DNA of 64,000 nucleotides from Paraburkholderia phosphatilytica (GCF_003443895.1 NZ_QQOA01000025.1:1-64000); one strand, 5' to 3'. Positions 17,111-26,361 are shown, counted from the first letter of the stretch. The notes: a model not told the origin generated them from the letters alone. Numbers and translations: made by a program.

Positions 17111-18019
17111 ATGGGTTTTGAGCAACTGGCCGAGTTGAAGAAGCGGCTGGAGCAGGAAGCACGGGCAAAGCGGCAGCAAAGCCAGCAGAAATCGGGCGAA
17201 GCGAAGCGCGCGGACGGCAACGGTACGGCGGGCAAGGGCGCAGAAGGCAAGGGCGCGCCGGGCAAGCACGGCGCGCACCGGCCGGGCGCATCGAAAGATC
17301 CGCGCGCGGACCAGCGCGCGCGGCCTGCGAAAGACCAGCATGCGCGTCCCGCGAAAGGCGCGCCGGATCAGCGCGCGGCGCAACGCCAGCCGGCGCGGCC
17401 GCCGGTCGACCCGGTCGTGCATTCCATCGGCAAGCTGCAGAAGCGCTTCCCGACCGCGTTCCCGAAGAATCCCGCACCGAAGGTCGCGCTGAAGATCGGC
17501 ATTCTCGAAGATCTGCTCGCGCAGGCCGGCGAACTGGGGCTCAACGAGCAGGAAATTCGCGATGCGGTGTCCACGTGGTGCCGCGGCAGCCGCTACTGGG
17601 CGTGCATTACCGATGGCGCGCCGCGTGTCGATCTGAACGGCGCCGAAGTGGGGCGCGTAACCGCGTCAGAAGCGGCGTTCGCGCGTCGCCGCGCGACGTC
17701 GAAGCCAAAGGCGGCGAAGCCGGCGGCTGGGGTTGGTGCTGGCGCTGGTGTGGCTGCCTCGGGCGCGCCGGCTGGTGCTGCGACGGCATCTGCGGCTGGC
17801 GCGGCTGCGCCTGCTGCCGGTGAGGCGAGCGCGCCGGCTGCTGAAGTGGTTCCCCCGGGTGACGCGCAGCACGCTGCCGCCACGCCGGGCGCTGAGGCCA
17901 CGCCTGCCGCACCCGCTGCGGCTGAAACCGCGGCAGCCGAAACCGCGGATCAGCCCTCCAGCGATGCTCCGCTCTCCGCCGACGCGCCCGCGTCCGGCAC
18001 ATCGACCGCCGGCGAATAA
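17111..18019 (+). CDS. proQ: ProQ/FinO-family RNA chaperone
   Basis: 302 residues from ATG 17111 (AAGGTG six bases upstream). A charged, disordered N-terminal region rich in Lys, Ala, Arg and Gln (about 1-95) precedes the FinO fold: VHSIGKLQKRFPTAFPKNPA, ALKIGILEDLLAQ, IRDAVSTWCRGSRYWACI, PRVDLNGAEVG. A long Ala/Pro-rich tail (about 205-302) follows. The family binds structured RNAs and 3' UTRs and assists small-RNA pairing. A TACAAT -10-like element lies at 17077-17082, without a clear -35. The gene stands alone and ends at a strong bidirectional terminator. The symbol is given by domain; true orthology to E. coli proQ is not shown. Confidence 0.85.
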   Translation: MGFEQLAELKKRLEQEARAKRQQSQQKSGEAKRADGNGTAGKGAEGKGAPGKHGAHRPGASKDPRADQRARPAKDQHARPAKGAPDQRAAQRQPARPPVDPVVHSIGKLQKRFPTAFPKNPAPKVALKIGILEDLLAQAGELGLNEQEIRDAVSTWCRGSRYWACITDGAPRVDLNGAEVGRVTASEAAFARRRATSKPKAAKPAAGVGAGAGVAASGAPAGAATASAAGAAAPAAGEASAPAAEVVPPGDAQHAAATPGAEATPAAPAAAETAAAETADQPSSDAPLSADAPASGTSTAGE

Positions 18020-18038
18020 GCCTGCCAGTGCGTCAACG

Positions 18039-18083
18039 CTGCCCGTAGCCGGCTCGTCGATCGAACGAGCCGCATACGGGCAG
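18039..18083. terminator. bidirectional terminator after proQ and the DUF488 gene
   Basis: A long two-part stem: CTGCCCGTA (18039-18047) with TACGGGCAG (18075-18083), enclosing CGGCTCGT (18050-18057) with ACGAGCCG (18065-18072) and a 7-base loop, followed by TTTC. It separates two convergent genes. Confidence 0.8.
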
Positions 18084-18142
18084 TTTCATTTCCGTTGCGG
18101 GTCGGAACGCGATATCGGCAATCGGCCGATGCGCTGGCGTGG

Positions 18143-18529
18143 TCAGCCTTTGCGTAGCTCAAGGAGCACGTCGCGCAGCACGACGGCCTGGTTGTGCTCC
18201 TCGTCCTTCGCGCCGTACACGAGCGTGATCGGCTGGTCGCCGGCTTCCGCCAGCAAACTCTTCAGCCGTTCCTGCTGCCCGGGTTGCGCGAGTTCGTCGC
18301 GATAGTGCTGCTGGAAATCGTTCCAGCGTTCGACCACATGGCAGAACGTTTCGCGCAATGCGTTGCTCGGCGCGAGGTCTTTCGCCCATACGTCGAGCGC
18401 GAGCGTCGCCTTGCTGCGGCCACGTGGCCACAGCCGGTCGACGAGCGCGCGATAGCCGTCGCTCTCCGCCGGCTCGTCATACGCGCGTTTGATCTGGATC
18501 GGTGCGGCATGCTTTTTCGTGCGTGACAT
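18143..18529 (-). CDS. DUF488-family protein
   Basis: 128 residues from ATG 18529 (MSRTKKHAAPIQIKRAYDEP); the frame is open further upstream but without family sequence. The DUF488 signature is clear: DGYRALVDRLWPRGRSK, LALDVWAKDLAPSNALRETF and ITLVYGAKDEEHNQAVVLRD. Members are small cytoplasmic proteins of unsettled biochemical role, sometimes near DNA-repair or redox genes. Here it is downstream of a uracil-DNA glycosylase-family gene on the same strand, 44 bases away, so they may be co-transcribed. Confidence 0.88.
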   Translation of the reverse strand: MSRTKKHAAPIQIKRAYDEPAESDGYRALVDRLWPRGRSKATLALDVWAKDLAPSNALRETFCHVVERWNDFQQHYRDELAQPGQQERLKSLLAEAGDQPITLVYGAKDEEHNQAVVLRDVLLELRKG

Positions 18530-18573
18530 GATGTCTCCGCGCTGTGTGTGTATGACAGCAGGTTCGATATCGA

Positions 18574-19218
18574 TCAGGATACCAGATCGTTTGCACGCGA
18601 TATGTCGATGTGCGGTGTGCGCACCGTCAGCAGCCCGGCGACGCGTTCGCGCAGCATCGGCAGCACGTCGGCGTCGAACCACGGGTTGTGCTTGAGCCAG
18701 CCGGTGTTGCGCGGCGACGGATGCGGCAGCGGCACATAGCGGGGCGCATAGTCGCGCCAGGCGCGCACGGTGTCGGTGAGCGACGCGAGCCGGGTGTCGC
18801 GCAGAAAATGCCGCTGCGCATACTGGCCGACCAGCAGCGTGAGGCGGATGGCAGGCAGTTCGGCCAGCAGCCGGTCGAGCCACAGCGGCGCGCATTCCGG
18901 CCGTGGCGGCAGATCGCCGCTTGTGCCGCGGCCCGGATAACAGAACCCCATCGGGACGATCGCGAAGCGCGACTCGTCGTAGAACGTTTCGCTGTCCACA
19001 CCCAGCCATTCGCGCAATCGTTTGCCGCTCGCGTCGTCCCATGGAACACCGGACGCGTGCACTTTCGCGCCAGGCGCCTGGCCGACGATCAGAATGCTCG
19101 CGCTGCCGGCCGCGCGCACGACCGGCCGCACGCCATGCGGCAAATGCGCTTCGCACGCACGGCACGCGCGCACTTCGCGTAGCAGCAGATCGAGGGACGG
19201 AGCGGAGCGGGTAGGCAT
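18574..19218 (-). CDS. uracil-DNA glycosylase superfamily protein
   Basis: 214 residues from ATG 19218 (MPTRSAPSLDLLLREVRACR); the frame is open to 19317 but the extra N-terminus does not look like family sequence. The UDG-superfamily motif A is GQAPG (in ILIVGQAPGAKVHASGVPWD), and the C-terminal His motif is LPHPSPRNTGWL. It has CRAC near the N-terminus but lacks the full four-cysteine iron-sulfur set of family 4 enzymes, so it belongs to a UDG-like branch of short bacterial enzymes. It would remove uracil or related bases in base-excision repair. Upstream of DUF488 on the same strand. Confidence 0.85.
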   Translation of the reverse strand: MPTRSAPSLDLLLREVRACRACEAHLPHGVRPVVRAAGSASILIVGQAPGAKVHASGVPWDDASGKRLREWLGVDSETFYDESRFAIVPMGFCYPGRGTSGDLPPRPECAPLWLDRLLAELPAIRLTLLVGQYAQRHFLRDTRLASLTDTVRAWRDYAPRYVPLPHPSPRNTGWLKHNPWFDADVLPMLRERVAGLLTVRTPHIDISRANDLVS

Positions 19219-19528
19219 AGTGAGGCGATCAAATTGAATGCGCGATGACGCGTGGAATGCTCTCACGACGTGATACGACTCGATCGCGGATGCGCTTCGA
19301 ATGCGCTTTGAACCCATTGCGAACGAACTGCAAATCGTTCACACGCGCGTTTGAATCGTAGTTGAAGAAGCATCGGCTTCTCGCGTCACGCGCGGACGGT
19401 ACTCGCCATCGTATCGCAACCTGAATAACGATGCGTCGGCGCCCCATGCAGCAAGGCAACACGCCCGCAGTTGTCCGAACTGTTTTCGTACGAGGGATTA
19501 TTTTCCGCGCTCAAGTTCGCACTTCGAC

Positions 19529-21298
19529 ATGCCGATATCTGGCGTAATGGCTGTCATGGTCGTCGTCGGCCGCCCAACGTTGGCTCGCAATGGCTTTCGC
19601 CTGCCTTACTTTCAGGATCAAACCGTGCGCCGTGCGCCCAGGCTGACACACCTCGTACTGTTCGCTGTCTGTTTCATCAGCCTGCATACGGCGTGCTTCG
19701 TCGTGCTCAGCCGGCGGTTCGAGTTCGCGACCTATCCGTTCCTGCTTGCGCTGCCCACGCTCACCGTCGCCGCGTGTCTGTGGCGCATCCGCGCCGAACC
19801 GAAACACGCGCGCGCCGCATGGATCCTGCTGTGCCTCGGCATCTTCCTGTGGACCTGCGGGATGTACCTGAGCGCATGGGAAGACATGATCCAGCATCTT
19901 CCCGCGAGCGTCGCGTGGTGCTCCGATTTCTGCTTCTTCCTGTTCGGCGCACCGCTGCTGCTCGCGTCGTCGACGCCGCCGGTCGAGCGGCGGCTGCCAT
20001 TCTTCATCTGGATCGACGGCTTCCAGGTCGCGCTGACGGGCTACCTGACCTATATCGCGATCTTCTCGGTCACGCCCTTCGAGACCGGCAAGGTCGACCC
20101 GATTCCGCTGTCGGTGCTGATCCTGACCTACAACATCGAGAACGTGATTCTGGTGCTCGCGGCGACGGTTCGCCTGTTCGCGCAGCCGCGCGGTCCCGAG
20201 CGGGCGTTCTTCAAGATCCTGTGCGCGTTCATGTGGATCTACGCGATCACGGCCGGCATCTACAACAACTGGTCCGCGGTTTCCGCCGCGACCGACAACC
20301 ATCCGGTCTTCGATGCGATCATCGACCTGCCGTTCCTGCTGCTGATCGTCGCGGCACTCACGCCGCCGCGCAACCGCAGTGCGGCAACGGAAGCAGCCCC
20401 GGCGACCGAGCGCCGCCAGCTCGCGATCTTCATCGAAACCGGCAGCCCGATGTTCTATACGGTGTCGCTGCTCGTGCTCAGCATTTCGCTGATTCCGAAG
20501 CATCTGCACGTGGGTACCGCGGGCATTCTGTTCGCGGTGGTCGCGTACGCGCTGCGCACCACGACACTGCAGGGCCGTTACATGCGGATGCAACAGGAAC
20601 TGCGCGAAGCGCGCGACCGTCTCGAGATGATCGCGCTCACCGATGCGCTGACGAACACCGCGAACCGCCGCTCGTTCGACCAGACGCTCGCCGCCGAATG
20701 GCAGCGCGCGCAGCGCACGCGCGATCCGCTCGCGCTGCTGCTGATCGACATCGACTTCTTCAAGACGCTCAACGACGAGCACGGTCACCCCGCGGGCGAC
20801 CGGTGTCTCGCCGCCGTCGCGGAGGCGCTGAAGTCCGCGTCGCCGCGCGCGGGCGACCTGCTTGCGCGCTATGGCGGCGAGGAGTTCGCGGCGATCCTGC
20901 CGGTCTGCCGTGAATCCGGCGCGCGCAGCGTCGCGCAGCGGATGCAGGCCGCCGTGCACGCGCTCGCCATTCCGAACCTCACGCCGACCGGCAGTCTGCT
21001 GACGATCAGCATCGGCATCGCCGCATTCGAATTTCCGGATGCGGGATCGACCGCGGATCTCGTCGATGCCGCGGACCGCGCGCTCTATCGCGCGAAGCTG
21101 CTGGGCCGCAACCGGATCGAAGCGGAGGGACGTCCCGCGGCTGACCCGGACGAGCGTGTGCGCGACGAAGCGCACGCGATCGCAAGCATCGCCGAAGTGC
21201 TGGCGTTACCCGATGCCGGCACGCACAGCGCGCACGCGGGCGGCCATCTCCCCGCGCCGGCCGGCGCCGAAGGTCCGCGCTCGTCGCGCAATCACTGA
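19529..21298 (+). CDS. membrane-bound diguanylate cyclase
   Basis: 589 residues. About nine or ten hydrophobic helices fill residues 40-340 (LTHLVLFAVCFISLHTACFV, ILLCLGIFLWTCGMYLS, AILFAVVAYAL), forming an integral membrane sensor without a large periplasmic loop. The cytoplasmic GGDEF domain has IALTDALTNTANRRSFDQTL, LIDIDFFKTLNDEHGH and the active-site form GGEEF (449-453). RAGD five residues before it is a product-inhibition I-site, so it should make c-di-GMP. The upstream Shine-Dalgarno is weak and a second ATG at 19547 is possible. The signal sensed is unknown. Confidence 0.9.
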   Translation: MPISGVMAVMVVVGRPTLARNGFRLPYFQDQTVRRAPRLTHLVLFAVCFISLHTACFVVLSRRFEFATYPFLLALPTLTVAACLWRIRAEPKHARAAWILLCLGIFLWTCGMYLSAWEDMIQHLPASVAWCSDFCFFLFGAPLLLASSTPPVERRLPFFIWIDGFQVALTGYLTYIAIFSVTPFETGKVDPIPLSVLILTYNIENVILVLAATVRLFAQPRGPERAFFKILCAFMWIYAITAGIYNNWSAVSAATDNHPVFDAIIDLPFLLLIVAALTPPRNRSAATEAAPATERRQLAIFIETGSPMFYTVSLLVLSISLIPKHLHVGTAGILFAVVAYALRTTTLQGRYMRMQQELREARDRLEMIALTDALTNTANRRSFDQTLAAEWQRAQRTRDPLALLLIDIDFFKTLNDEHGHPAGDRCLAAVAEALKSASPRAGDLLARYGGEEFAAILPVCRESGARSVAQRMQAAVHALAIPNLTPTGSLLTISIGIAAFEFPDAGSTADLVDAADRALYRAKLLGRNRIEAEGRPAADPDERVRDEAHAIASIAEVLALPDAGTHSAHAGGHLPAPAGAEGPRSSRNH

Positions 21299-21434
21299 AC
21301 TGACGCGTCGCGCCGTCTCGCGCGGTGTCCAGCACTCACGCCTCCTCACGCTGTCCGCACGAGCCCATTTCATGCGGCTTGCGGGTTCGTCGCGGGTTGC
21401 GCGCATGCTAGGATGCACGCACAGGAGGGCTCGC

Positions 21435-21656
21435 ATGCAGTTCGTCTACAAGCGGTTCCACATCGACTGCCATCCGCGTCACGGCGACGACGGCGCCTGG
21501 TACGCACGCGCCCGAATCACCCACGCCGCGAGCCGCGGCACCTCGCTTCCAGCCACCTGCGATTCCGGCGAAATCGACGCTTTCGCGAGCCAGTCCGATG
21601 CGATCGAATGCGCACACGCGTGGGCAGTCGGCTGGTGCGATGGCCACCGGCATTGA
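21435..21656 (+). CDS. small hypothetical protein (73 aa)
   Basis: Starts at ATG 21435 behind a consensus AGGAGG eight bases upstream, which strongly supports translation. The product (MQFVYKRFHIDCHPRHGDDG, then YARARITHAASRGTSLPATC and HAWAVGWCDGHRH) has no signal peptide, membrane helix or family I recognise. The next gene also encodes a tiny protein, ending in a similar WARAW motif; the two may be distant relatives. Confidence 0.7.
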   Translation: MQFVYKRFHIDCHPRHGDDGAWYARARITHAASRGTSLPATCDSGEIDAFASQSDAIECAHAWAVGWCDGHRH

Positions 21657-21694
21657 ACGCGTAACGGCACCTATCGGCACAACAAGGGGGCGAC

Positions 21695-21895
21695 ATGGCG
21701 CAGGAGCAATATCGTGGCTATGGACTGTGGGGGCATGCGGTTCCCGAAGCGGGCCGCTATGTGGCGAGCGGCACCGTGACGCGCGACGACGTGCTGATAC
21801 AGACGTCGGGCCGCCTCGACATGTTCTGGACCGAGGACGAAGCACGCACCGCCGGGATCGAATGGGCGCGCGCGTGGGTCGACGGCAACAGCTGA
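21695..21895 (+). CDS. small conserved-type hypothetical protein (66 aa)
   Basis: ATG 21695 follows AAGGGGG. The product (MAQEQYRGYGLWGHAVPEAG, DVLIQTSGRLDMFWTEDEAR, GIEWARAWVDGNS) resembles small Burkholderiales proteins with an acidic start and a WARAWVDG end; it is cytoplasmic and of unknown function. It lies between another small gene and the AIM24 gene, all on the plus strand, and may share their transcript. Confidence 0.7.
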   Translation: MAQEQYRGYGLWGHAVPEAGRYVASGTVTRDDVLIQTSGRLDMFWTEDEARTAGIEWARAWVDGNS

Positions 21896-21944
21896 TGCTG
21901 GCTCGGACAATCGATCGATAACGACGGCCATCGCCGCCCATCCC

Positions 21945-22649
21945 ATGAACCAGCAACTCCCGCGTCTGCTACCCACCAGCCTCACCGACGAAACCTTCGG
22001 CGGCGTCACCTATCACATCGGCGGCGAGCTCGTGCCCGTGCTGTCGGTCGACGTGTCGCGCTGCCCGGTCTACTTCGAGCATCACATCCTGTTGTGGAAG
22101 CACTCGAATGTGCGCATCGGCATCCGGCCAGTGAAGGGCGCGGTCAAGCGCATGCTCGCCGGCATGCAGGTGTTCATCACGGAAGCGAGCGGCGACGGCA
22201 TCATCGCATTCAGCCGCGACGGCGCCGGACACATCGTGCCGATCCATCTGGGCGCGGGGCAGGAACTGCACGTGCGCGAGCACCAGTTTCTCGCCGCGAC
22301 TTCGAACATCGAGTACACGTTCGAGCGCGTGCGCGGCATCACCAACATGCTGTTCGGCCAGACCGGCTTTTTCATCGACCGTTTCCGCGGGCATGACGGC
22401 GACGGTGTGCTGTGGCTGCACGGCTACGGCAACGTGTTCGAGAAGGTGCTCGCCGCCGGCGAGACGATCGACATCGAGCCGGGCGGCTGGCTTTACAAGG
22501 ACCCGCAGGTGCAGATGGACACCGTCGTCGACCGGCTGTCGAGCGGGCTCTTCGGCGCGGGCTTCAACTTCATCGTCAACCGCTTCACGGGACCGGGGCG
22601 CGTCGGCATCCAGTCGATGTACGTGAACAACGCGACGGACGAACGCTGA
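21945..22649 (+). CDS. AIM24-family protein
   Basis: 234 residues matching the AIM24/TraK-like beta-sandwich family: VLSVDVSRCPVYFEHHILLW, KRMLAGMQVFITEASGDGII, FSRDGAGHIVPIHLGAGQEL and HGYGNVFEKVLAAGETIDIE. Bacterial members are cytoplasmic or membrane-associated proteins of unknown activity; the mitochondrial relative helps organise inner-membrane complexes. No signal peptide. It converges on the wrbA gene, and the junction carries 14-bp tandem repeats. Confidence 0.88.
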   Translation: MNQQLPRLLPTSLTDETFGGVTYHIGGELVPVLSVDVSRCPVYFEHHILLWKHSNVRIGIRPVKGAVKRMLAGMQVFITEASGDGIIAFSRDGAGHIVPIHLGAGQELHVREHQFLAATSNIEYTFERVRGITNMLFGQTGFFIDRFRGHDGDGVLWLHGYGNVFEKVLAAGETIDIEPGGWLYKDPQVQMDTVVDRLSSGLFGAGFNFIVNRFTGPGRVGIQSMYVNNATDER

Positions 22650-22688
22650 GCGCGCAGCGCGAGCGCTGTCCGCCTCAGCCCGCGAATT

Positions 22689-22758
22689 TCACCGTGTGAA
22701 TCTCACCGCGTGAATCTCACCGCGTGAGCTTCACCGCGTGAGCTTCACCGTGATCTCC
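22689..22758. repeat. 14-bp tandem repeat (5 units) at the 3' end of wrbA
   Basis: Five units of the form TCACCGCGTGARYY run from 22689 to 22758. On the minus strand each starts or ends with TGA, and the wrbA stop (22731-22733) is one of them. The copies at 22717, 22703 and 22689 put extra stops in all three frames after it. The last codons of wrbA (VKLTR) are part of the duplicated unit. Confidence 0.8.
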
Positions 22759-23333
22759 GCGACGTGCCGGCCCTGGAAGCGCGCGATGTCGAGTTCGTTC
22801 GCGCTCGGCCTGCGGGTACCGTCGGCCTTCGCGAGCGTGGTCGCGCCGTACGGCGTGCCGCCTGTGATCTCGTCCATGTTCGTCAGACCCGGGCACGAGT
22901 AGGGCACGCCGACGATCACCATGCCGTGATGCAGCAGCGTCGTATGAAACGACTGGATCGTGGTTTCCTGACCGCCGTGCTGCGTGCCGGTCGATGCGAA
23001 CACGCTGCCGATCTTGCCGACCAGCGCGCCCTTCATCCACAGGCCGCCGGTCTGATCGAGAAAATTGCGCATCTGCGCGGCCATGTTGCCGAAGCGCGTC
23101 GGCGTGCCGAAGATGATCGCGTCGTAGTTCGCGAGATCGGCGGGCGTAGCTTCGGGCGCCTGCTGGTCGAGCTTCGCGCCCGCGGCTTTCGCGCGGTCGG
23201 CGGGCATCGTTTCGGGCACGCGCATGATCGTCACTTCGGTGGACGGCACCGCGCGCGCACCTTCCGCCACGGCTTCGGCCATCGTTTCGATATGACCGTA
23301 CATCGAGTAGTACAGCACCAGGATCTTTGCCAT
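22731..23333 (-). CDS. wrbA: NAD(P)H:quinone oxidoreductase, WrbA type
   Basis: 200 residues. The flavodoxin-like FMN-binding start ([20 protein letters not shown]), [20 protein letters not shown] and the family-typical [20 protein letters not shown] all match WrbA. It reduces quinones by two electrons, as a tetramer with FMN, protecting against redox cycling. ATG 23333 has GGAGC eight bases upstream. It stands alone. The extreme C-terminus is built from the tandem repeat, so its last residues may vary between strains. Confidence 0.93.
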   Translation of the reverse strand: MAKILVLYYSMYGHIETMAEAVAEGARAVPSTEVTIMRVPETMPADRAKAAGAKLDQQAPEATPADLANYDAIIFGTPTRFGNMAAQMRNFLDQTGGLWMKGALVGKIGSVFASTGTQHGGQETTIQSFHTTLLHHGMVIVGVPYSCPGLTNMDEITGGTPYGATTLAKADGTRRPSANELDIARFQGRHVAEITVKLTR

Positions 23334-23504
23334 GAGTTCGCTCCGGGAAAGGTTTCATGGGCATGACGGTTCGGCCGCGTGACCTCACGAAACACGCAGC
23401 CGCGTTGCTTGGACCACCTGACGATAGTGCGGGTTCGTGACGAAGGCTCGATGCGCCGCGACGCGATGGCGCGACGTCGATGCGTTCTTCAAGCTATCGA
23501 AACA

Positions 23505-24452
23505 CTACGCGCGCAGATCCTCATGATGCGAGGCAGCGGTCGCGGCCGCGGACAGCGCCGCGCGCCGGCGCTCGGCGGCGACCACCTGGCGGCGCATTGT
23601 ATGGACCGTCGCGGGCACGCGCCGGCGGTTGCGCCACGCCCAGCCAATGCCGTCGATGAGCGGCCACGCCTCGCGATGCAACGCGAAGGTGCCGGCGAAC
23701 ACGGCGAGCGCGCGCAGCGTCGCCCACCACGCGAACCACTGCGGCAATCTCAGCCACGCGACCCACGCGGCGTTGCGCGCTTGAAGTGCCGCGAGCGCGC
23801 GGCGGGTGGCGCGGTCGGGCGATGCCGATGGTTCGCGCCGTGCCCGCAGCGCTTCGCAATAAACGATCGCGTGGCCGGCGGCCAGCACGTCGAGGGCGAG
23901 CAGTTCGTCGGCGCCCGCGTCGCGCAGCCTCGATTCATAGCCGCCGAGCATGCCGAACACCGCCGTGCGGATCACGCATGCGCCCGGCTGGTAGCGCGTC
24001 AGGAGCGGGCCCGGCAGCGCGTCGTCGGTCAACGGACTGGCCTGCAACGCGGCGCACGCGGGCTCCGCTTCGTCGCCGCCATCCATCGAAACGTGCGCGG
24101 TGAGAATCGCGATGCGCGGATGCGTGTCGAGCATCTGCACGGCGCGGTCGAGCGCGCCGGCTTCCCAGCAGAGGTCGTCGTCGGTGAAGGCGAGGTAGTC
24201 GGCGTGGTAGTCGGAAGCCGCCCACGCGGCCGCGCGGTTGCAGGCCGGCACGCCGACGCGGGTCGCGCCCTGCACGATTCGCACGCTGGGGAAGAGGTTC
24301 GCGAGCAGACTGACGGTGTGGTCTTCGGATGCGTCGTCGGCGATCAGGATTGGCGGCGCCTCGGGCAGTTCGAAGAGACGCGCGACCGTCGTCACCACTT
24401 CGCGGACGCGATTGCGGGTGAAGACGACGACGGCGATCCGCGAGGTCGACAT
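23505..24452 (-). CDS. family 2 glycosyltransferase
   Basis: 315 residues from ATG 24452 (MSTSRIAVVVFTRNRVREVV); the open frame extends upstream without family sequence. A GT-A fold nucleotide-binding start, then LIADDASEDHTVSLLANLFP and the DxD-type metal motif in LAFTDDDLCWEAGALDRAVQ. The central part reads CVIRTAVFGMLGGYESRL, as in GT2 enzymes that build surface polysaccharide. A hydrophobic stretch near the C-terminus (FAWWATLRALAVFAGTFA) suggests membrane association. No other polysaccharide genes adjoin it, so the acceptor is unknown. Confidence 0.85.
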   Translation of the reverse strand: MSTSRIAVVVFTRNRVREVVTTVARLFELPEAPPILIADDASEDHTVSLLANLFPSVRIVQGATRVGVPACNRAAAWAASDYHADYLAFTDDDLCWEAGALDRAVQMLDTHPRIAILTAHVSMDGGDEAEPACAALQASPLTDDALPGPLLTRYQPGACVIRTAVFGMLGGYESRLRDAGADELLALDVLAAGHAIVYCEALRARREPSASPDRATRRALAALQARNAAWVAWLRLPQWFAWWATLRALAVFAGTFALHREAWPLIDGIGWAWRNRRRVPATVHTMRRQVVAAERRRAALSAAATAASHHEDLRA

Positions 24453-24817
24453 GGCGAGGGGCCAGGCATCAATCGATGGTTGCGGCTTGCATGCCGCGTT
24501 CCCGTGCGGTGCCGACGATCTCGACGACGCGCGGTTACCTTCCACGGTACGCCGATTTCAAGCGTTGCGCACGACATTGCTCGATTGTGCTGAAGCGATT
24601 CGCGTGCCATCCGTGGGGCAACGCGCGCAGCGCGACGCGAAAGGCGCGACCGCTTTCGTCGGACGCGGGCGTGAAAGTTTTTTGACCGCTGCGGTACATC
24701 GCGCGGCACGGGTTACCATCGTTGCGGTGCGGCAACCCGGTGCGCGATGTGCGATGCGGACGCGGTCGGTCGTGCACCATCGTGGGCCGTACGAATGGCG
24801 CGTCATTGGAGAACGGC

Positions 24818-25561
24818 ATGACGGAAGCGGCTGACGACAGTCCCGGCGAGAGGCCGGCGGAACTGCTCGAAGAACCCGTGTCGGGGCTGCGCTACCGGCT
24901 GCGCCGTACCGCGCGCGCGGATGTGCCCGTCGCGCCCGTTGCGCGCGTGCTGCTACTGCATGGCGTTGGCGGCAGCGAAGCCGATCTCGCGATGGCGTCG
25001 GCGTGGCTCGACCCCGCGATCGAAGTGCTGCTGGTGCGCGGTCCGCTCGTGCTCGGTCCGCAGCAGTTCGCGTGGTTTCGCGTGTGCTTCAGCGCGCGGG
25101 GGCCGGTGGTGAACGCGGAGCAGGCCGAGCAGAGCCGCGCGCGGCTGCTCGCGATGATCCACGCACTGCATGAGCGCGACGGCGCGGCGCCGCTGCGCAC
25201 CGTGGTCGCGGGCTTCAGTCAGGGTGGGATTTTGAGTGCGAGCGTGGGCTTAAGCGCGCCGCGCGAGGTGATCGGCTTTGCGATGATGAGCGGGCGCGTC
25301 CTGCCCGAACTCGAACCGGCCATCGCACCGCGCGCCGCGCTGGGTTCGCTGTCGGCGTTCGTCGCGCACGGCCGCTTCGACGACAAGCTGCCCGTTTCGT
25401 GGGCCGATCGCGCGCGCGATCAGCTGGACTCGCTCGGCGTGCGGCATCGCATCGAAATCTTCCCGATCGGGCACGAGCTGAACCGCGCGGTCGTCGCGTC
25501 GTTCAGCCGCTGGCTCGACGAGACGCTCGCGTACAACACGAGCGCGTCAGAACTCGACTAG
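24818..25561 (+). CDS. alpha/beta hydrolase of the phospholipase/carboxylesterase type
   Basis: 247 residues from ATG 24818 (GGAGAAC upstream). The oxyanion strand is VLLLHGVGGSEADL, the nucleophile elbow GFSQGG, and the C-terminal acid/base region VAHGRFDDKLPVSWADRARD then FPIGHELN with the likely catalytic Asp and His. This is the small cytoplasmic serine esterase family related to YpfH. Substrate unknown. Its 3' end overlaps the convergent rubredoxin gene by 15 bases, so the two mRNAs are complementary at their ends. Confidence 0.85.
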   Translation: MTEAADDSPGERPAELLEEPVSGLRYRLRRTARADVPVAPVARVLLLHGVGGSEADLAMASAWLDPAIEVLLVRGPLVLGPQQFAWFRVCFSARGPVVNAEQAEQSRARLLAMIHALHERDGAAPLRTVVAGFSQGGILSASVGLSAPREVIGFAMMSGRVLPELEPAIAPRAALGSLSAFVAHGRFDDKLPVSWADRARDQLDSLGVRHRIEIFPIGHELNRAVVASFSRWLDETLAYNTSASELD

Positions 25562-25984
25562 CGCGAAATCCGTCTTGCCGACGTCGCACAGCGGGCAGCG
25601 CCAGTCGTCGGGCACCTCGTCCCAGCGTGTGCCGGGCGCGAGGCCGTCTTCGGGGCAACCCGCCGCTTCGTCGTAAATCCAGCCGCAGATCACGCAAACC
25701 CATTGCCTGAATTCATCCGATGACACTTCGGTGTGCACTCGCGCATCGGTGCGTTGTGCGGCTTCGTCGGCGGATTCGGGCGTGGTGCTGTCGAGGTTGA
25801 ACACGATCGGCGCATCGGTGCCGTTGCTGCTGACATGCGCGCCGTTCGACAGGCGCGCCTGCAGCGCGGCGAGCAGGCGTTCGGCTTCGCTCGCGGTGAG
25901 GTCGATCCAGAACGGATCGCCCGCGCCATCGTTGAGTCGTGCCGGAGAAAACTGGAGTTCGAGTGCGGAGCCTTTCTTGTACAT
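25547..25984 (-). CDS. rubredoxin-domain protein with N-terminal extension
   Basis: 145 residues from ATG 25984 (MYKKGSALELQFSPARLNDG). The C-terminal ~50 residues are a full rubredoxin: CVICGWIYDEAAGCPEDGL, GTRWDEVPDDW and CPLCDVGKTDF give the two Cys-x2-Cys knuckles for one iron. The first ~95 residues (LTASEAERLLAALQARLSNG, APIVFNLDSTTPESADEAAQ) are an unrecognised domain, so this is a fusion rather than a plain 55-residue electron carrier. It probably shuttles single electrons in the cytoplasm. It stops inside the last codons of the convergent hydrolase gene. Confidence 0.9.
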   Translation of the reverse strand: MYKKGSALELQFSPARLNDGAGDPFWIDLTASEAERLLAALQARLSNGAHVSSNGTDAPIVFNLDSTTPESADEAAQRTDARVHTEVSSDEFRQWVCVICGWIYDEAAGCPEDGLAPGTRWDEVPDDWRCPLCDVGKTDFALVEF

Positions 25985-26190
25985 CGGAGTGTGCGGCGAG
26001 GAGGGTGAACGGCCATCGCGGCCATGTGCGGTTTTGCGCGGGTTTGAGAACCGACACGCGATTATCGGTGCTTCGCGCACGCGCCGCACGCGCGCATCGG
26101 AAGATGCAGTGTTTCCTGCTGGTTGGGAAAGCGCTGCGAGCAGCCGGCGCGAAGGCCGGCTGGAACGCAACTGCGACGCAACTTCGTACG

Positions 26191-26361
26191 CTACTGCCGG
26201 TCGCGATTGCGGGTGCGGGTTGCGCCGGTGATCACCGCGATACCGAGCAGGATTACGGCGACGATGCCGACGTGAAGTTGCGATACGTGCAGCGAGACCA
26301 GCGCCCACGAGATACCGCCGATCAGGATCAGCCAGCCCACCAGATAAATCACCAGCGTCAT
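26191..26361 (-). CDS. 56-residue two-helix membrane protein
   Basis: A very short gene with a strong Shine-Dalgarno (GGAGGATT just before ATG 26361). The product has two hydrophobic helices (LVIYLVGWLILIGGISWALV and VGIVAVILLGIAVITGA), a short turn and a basic cytoplasmic tail (TRTRNRDRQ). It resembles the many unnamed inner-membrane miniproteins of proteobacteria. Function unknown. Confidence 0.75.
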   Translation of the reverse strand: MTLVIYLVGWLILIGGISWALVSLHVSQLHVGIVAVILLGIAVITGATRTRNRDRQ

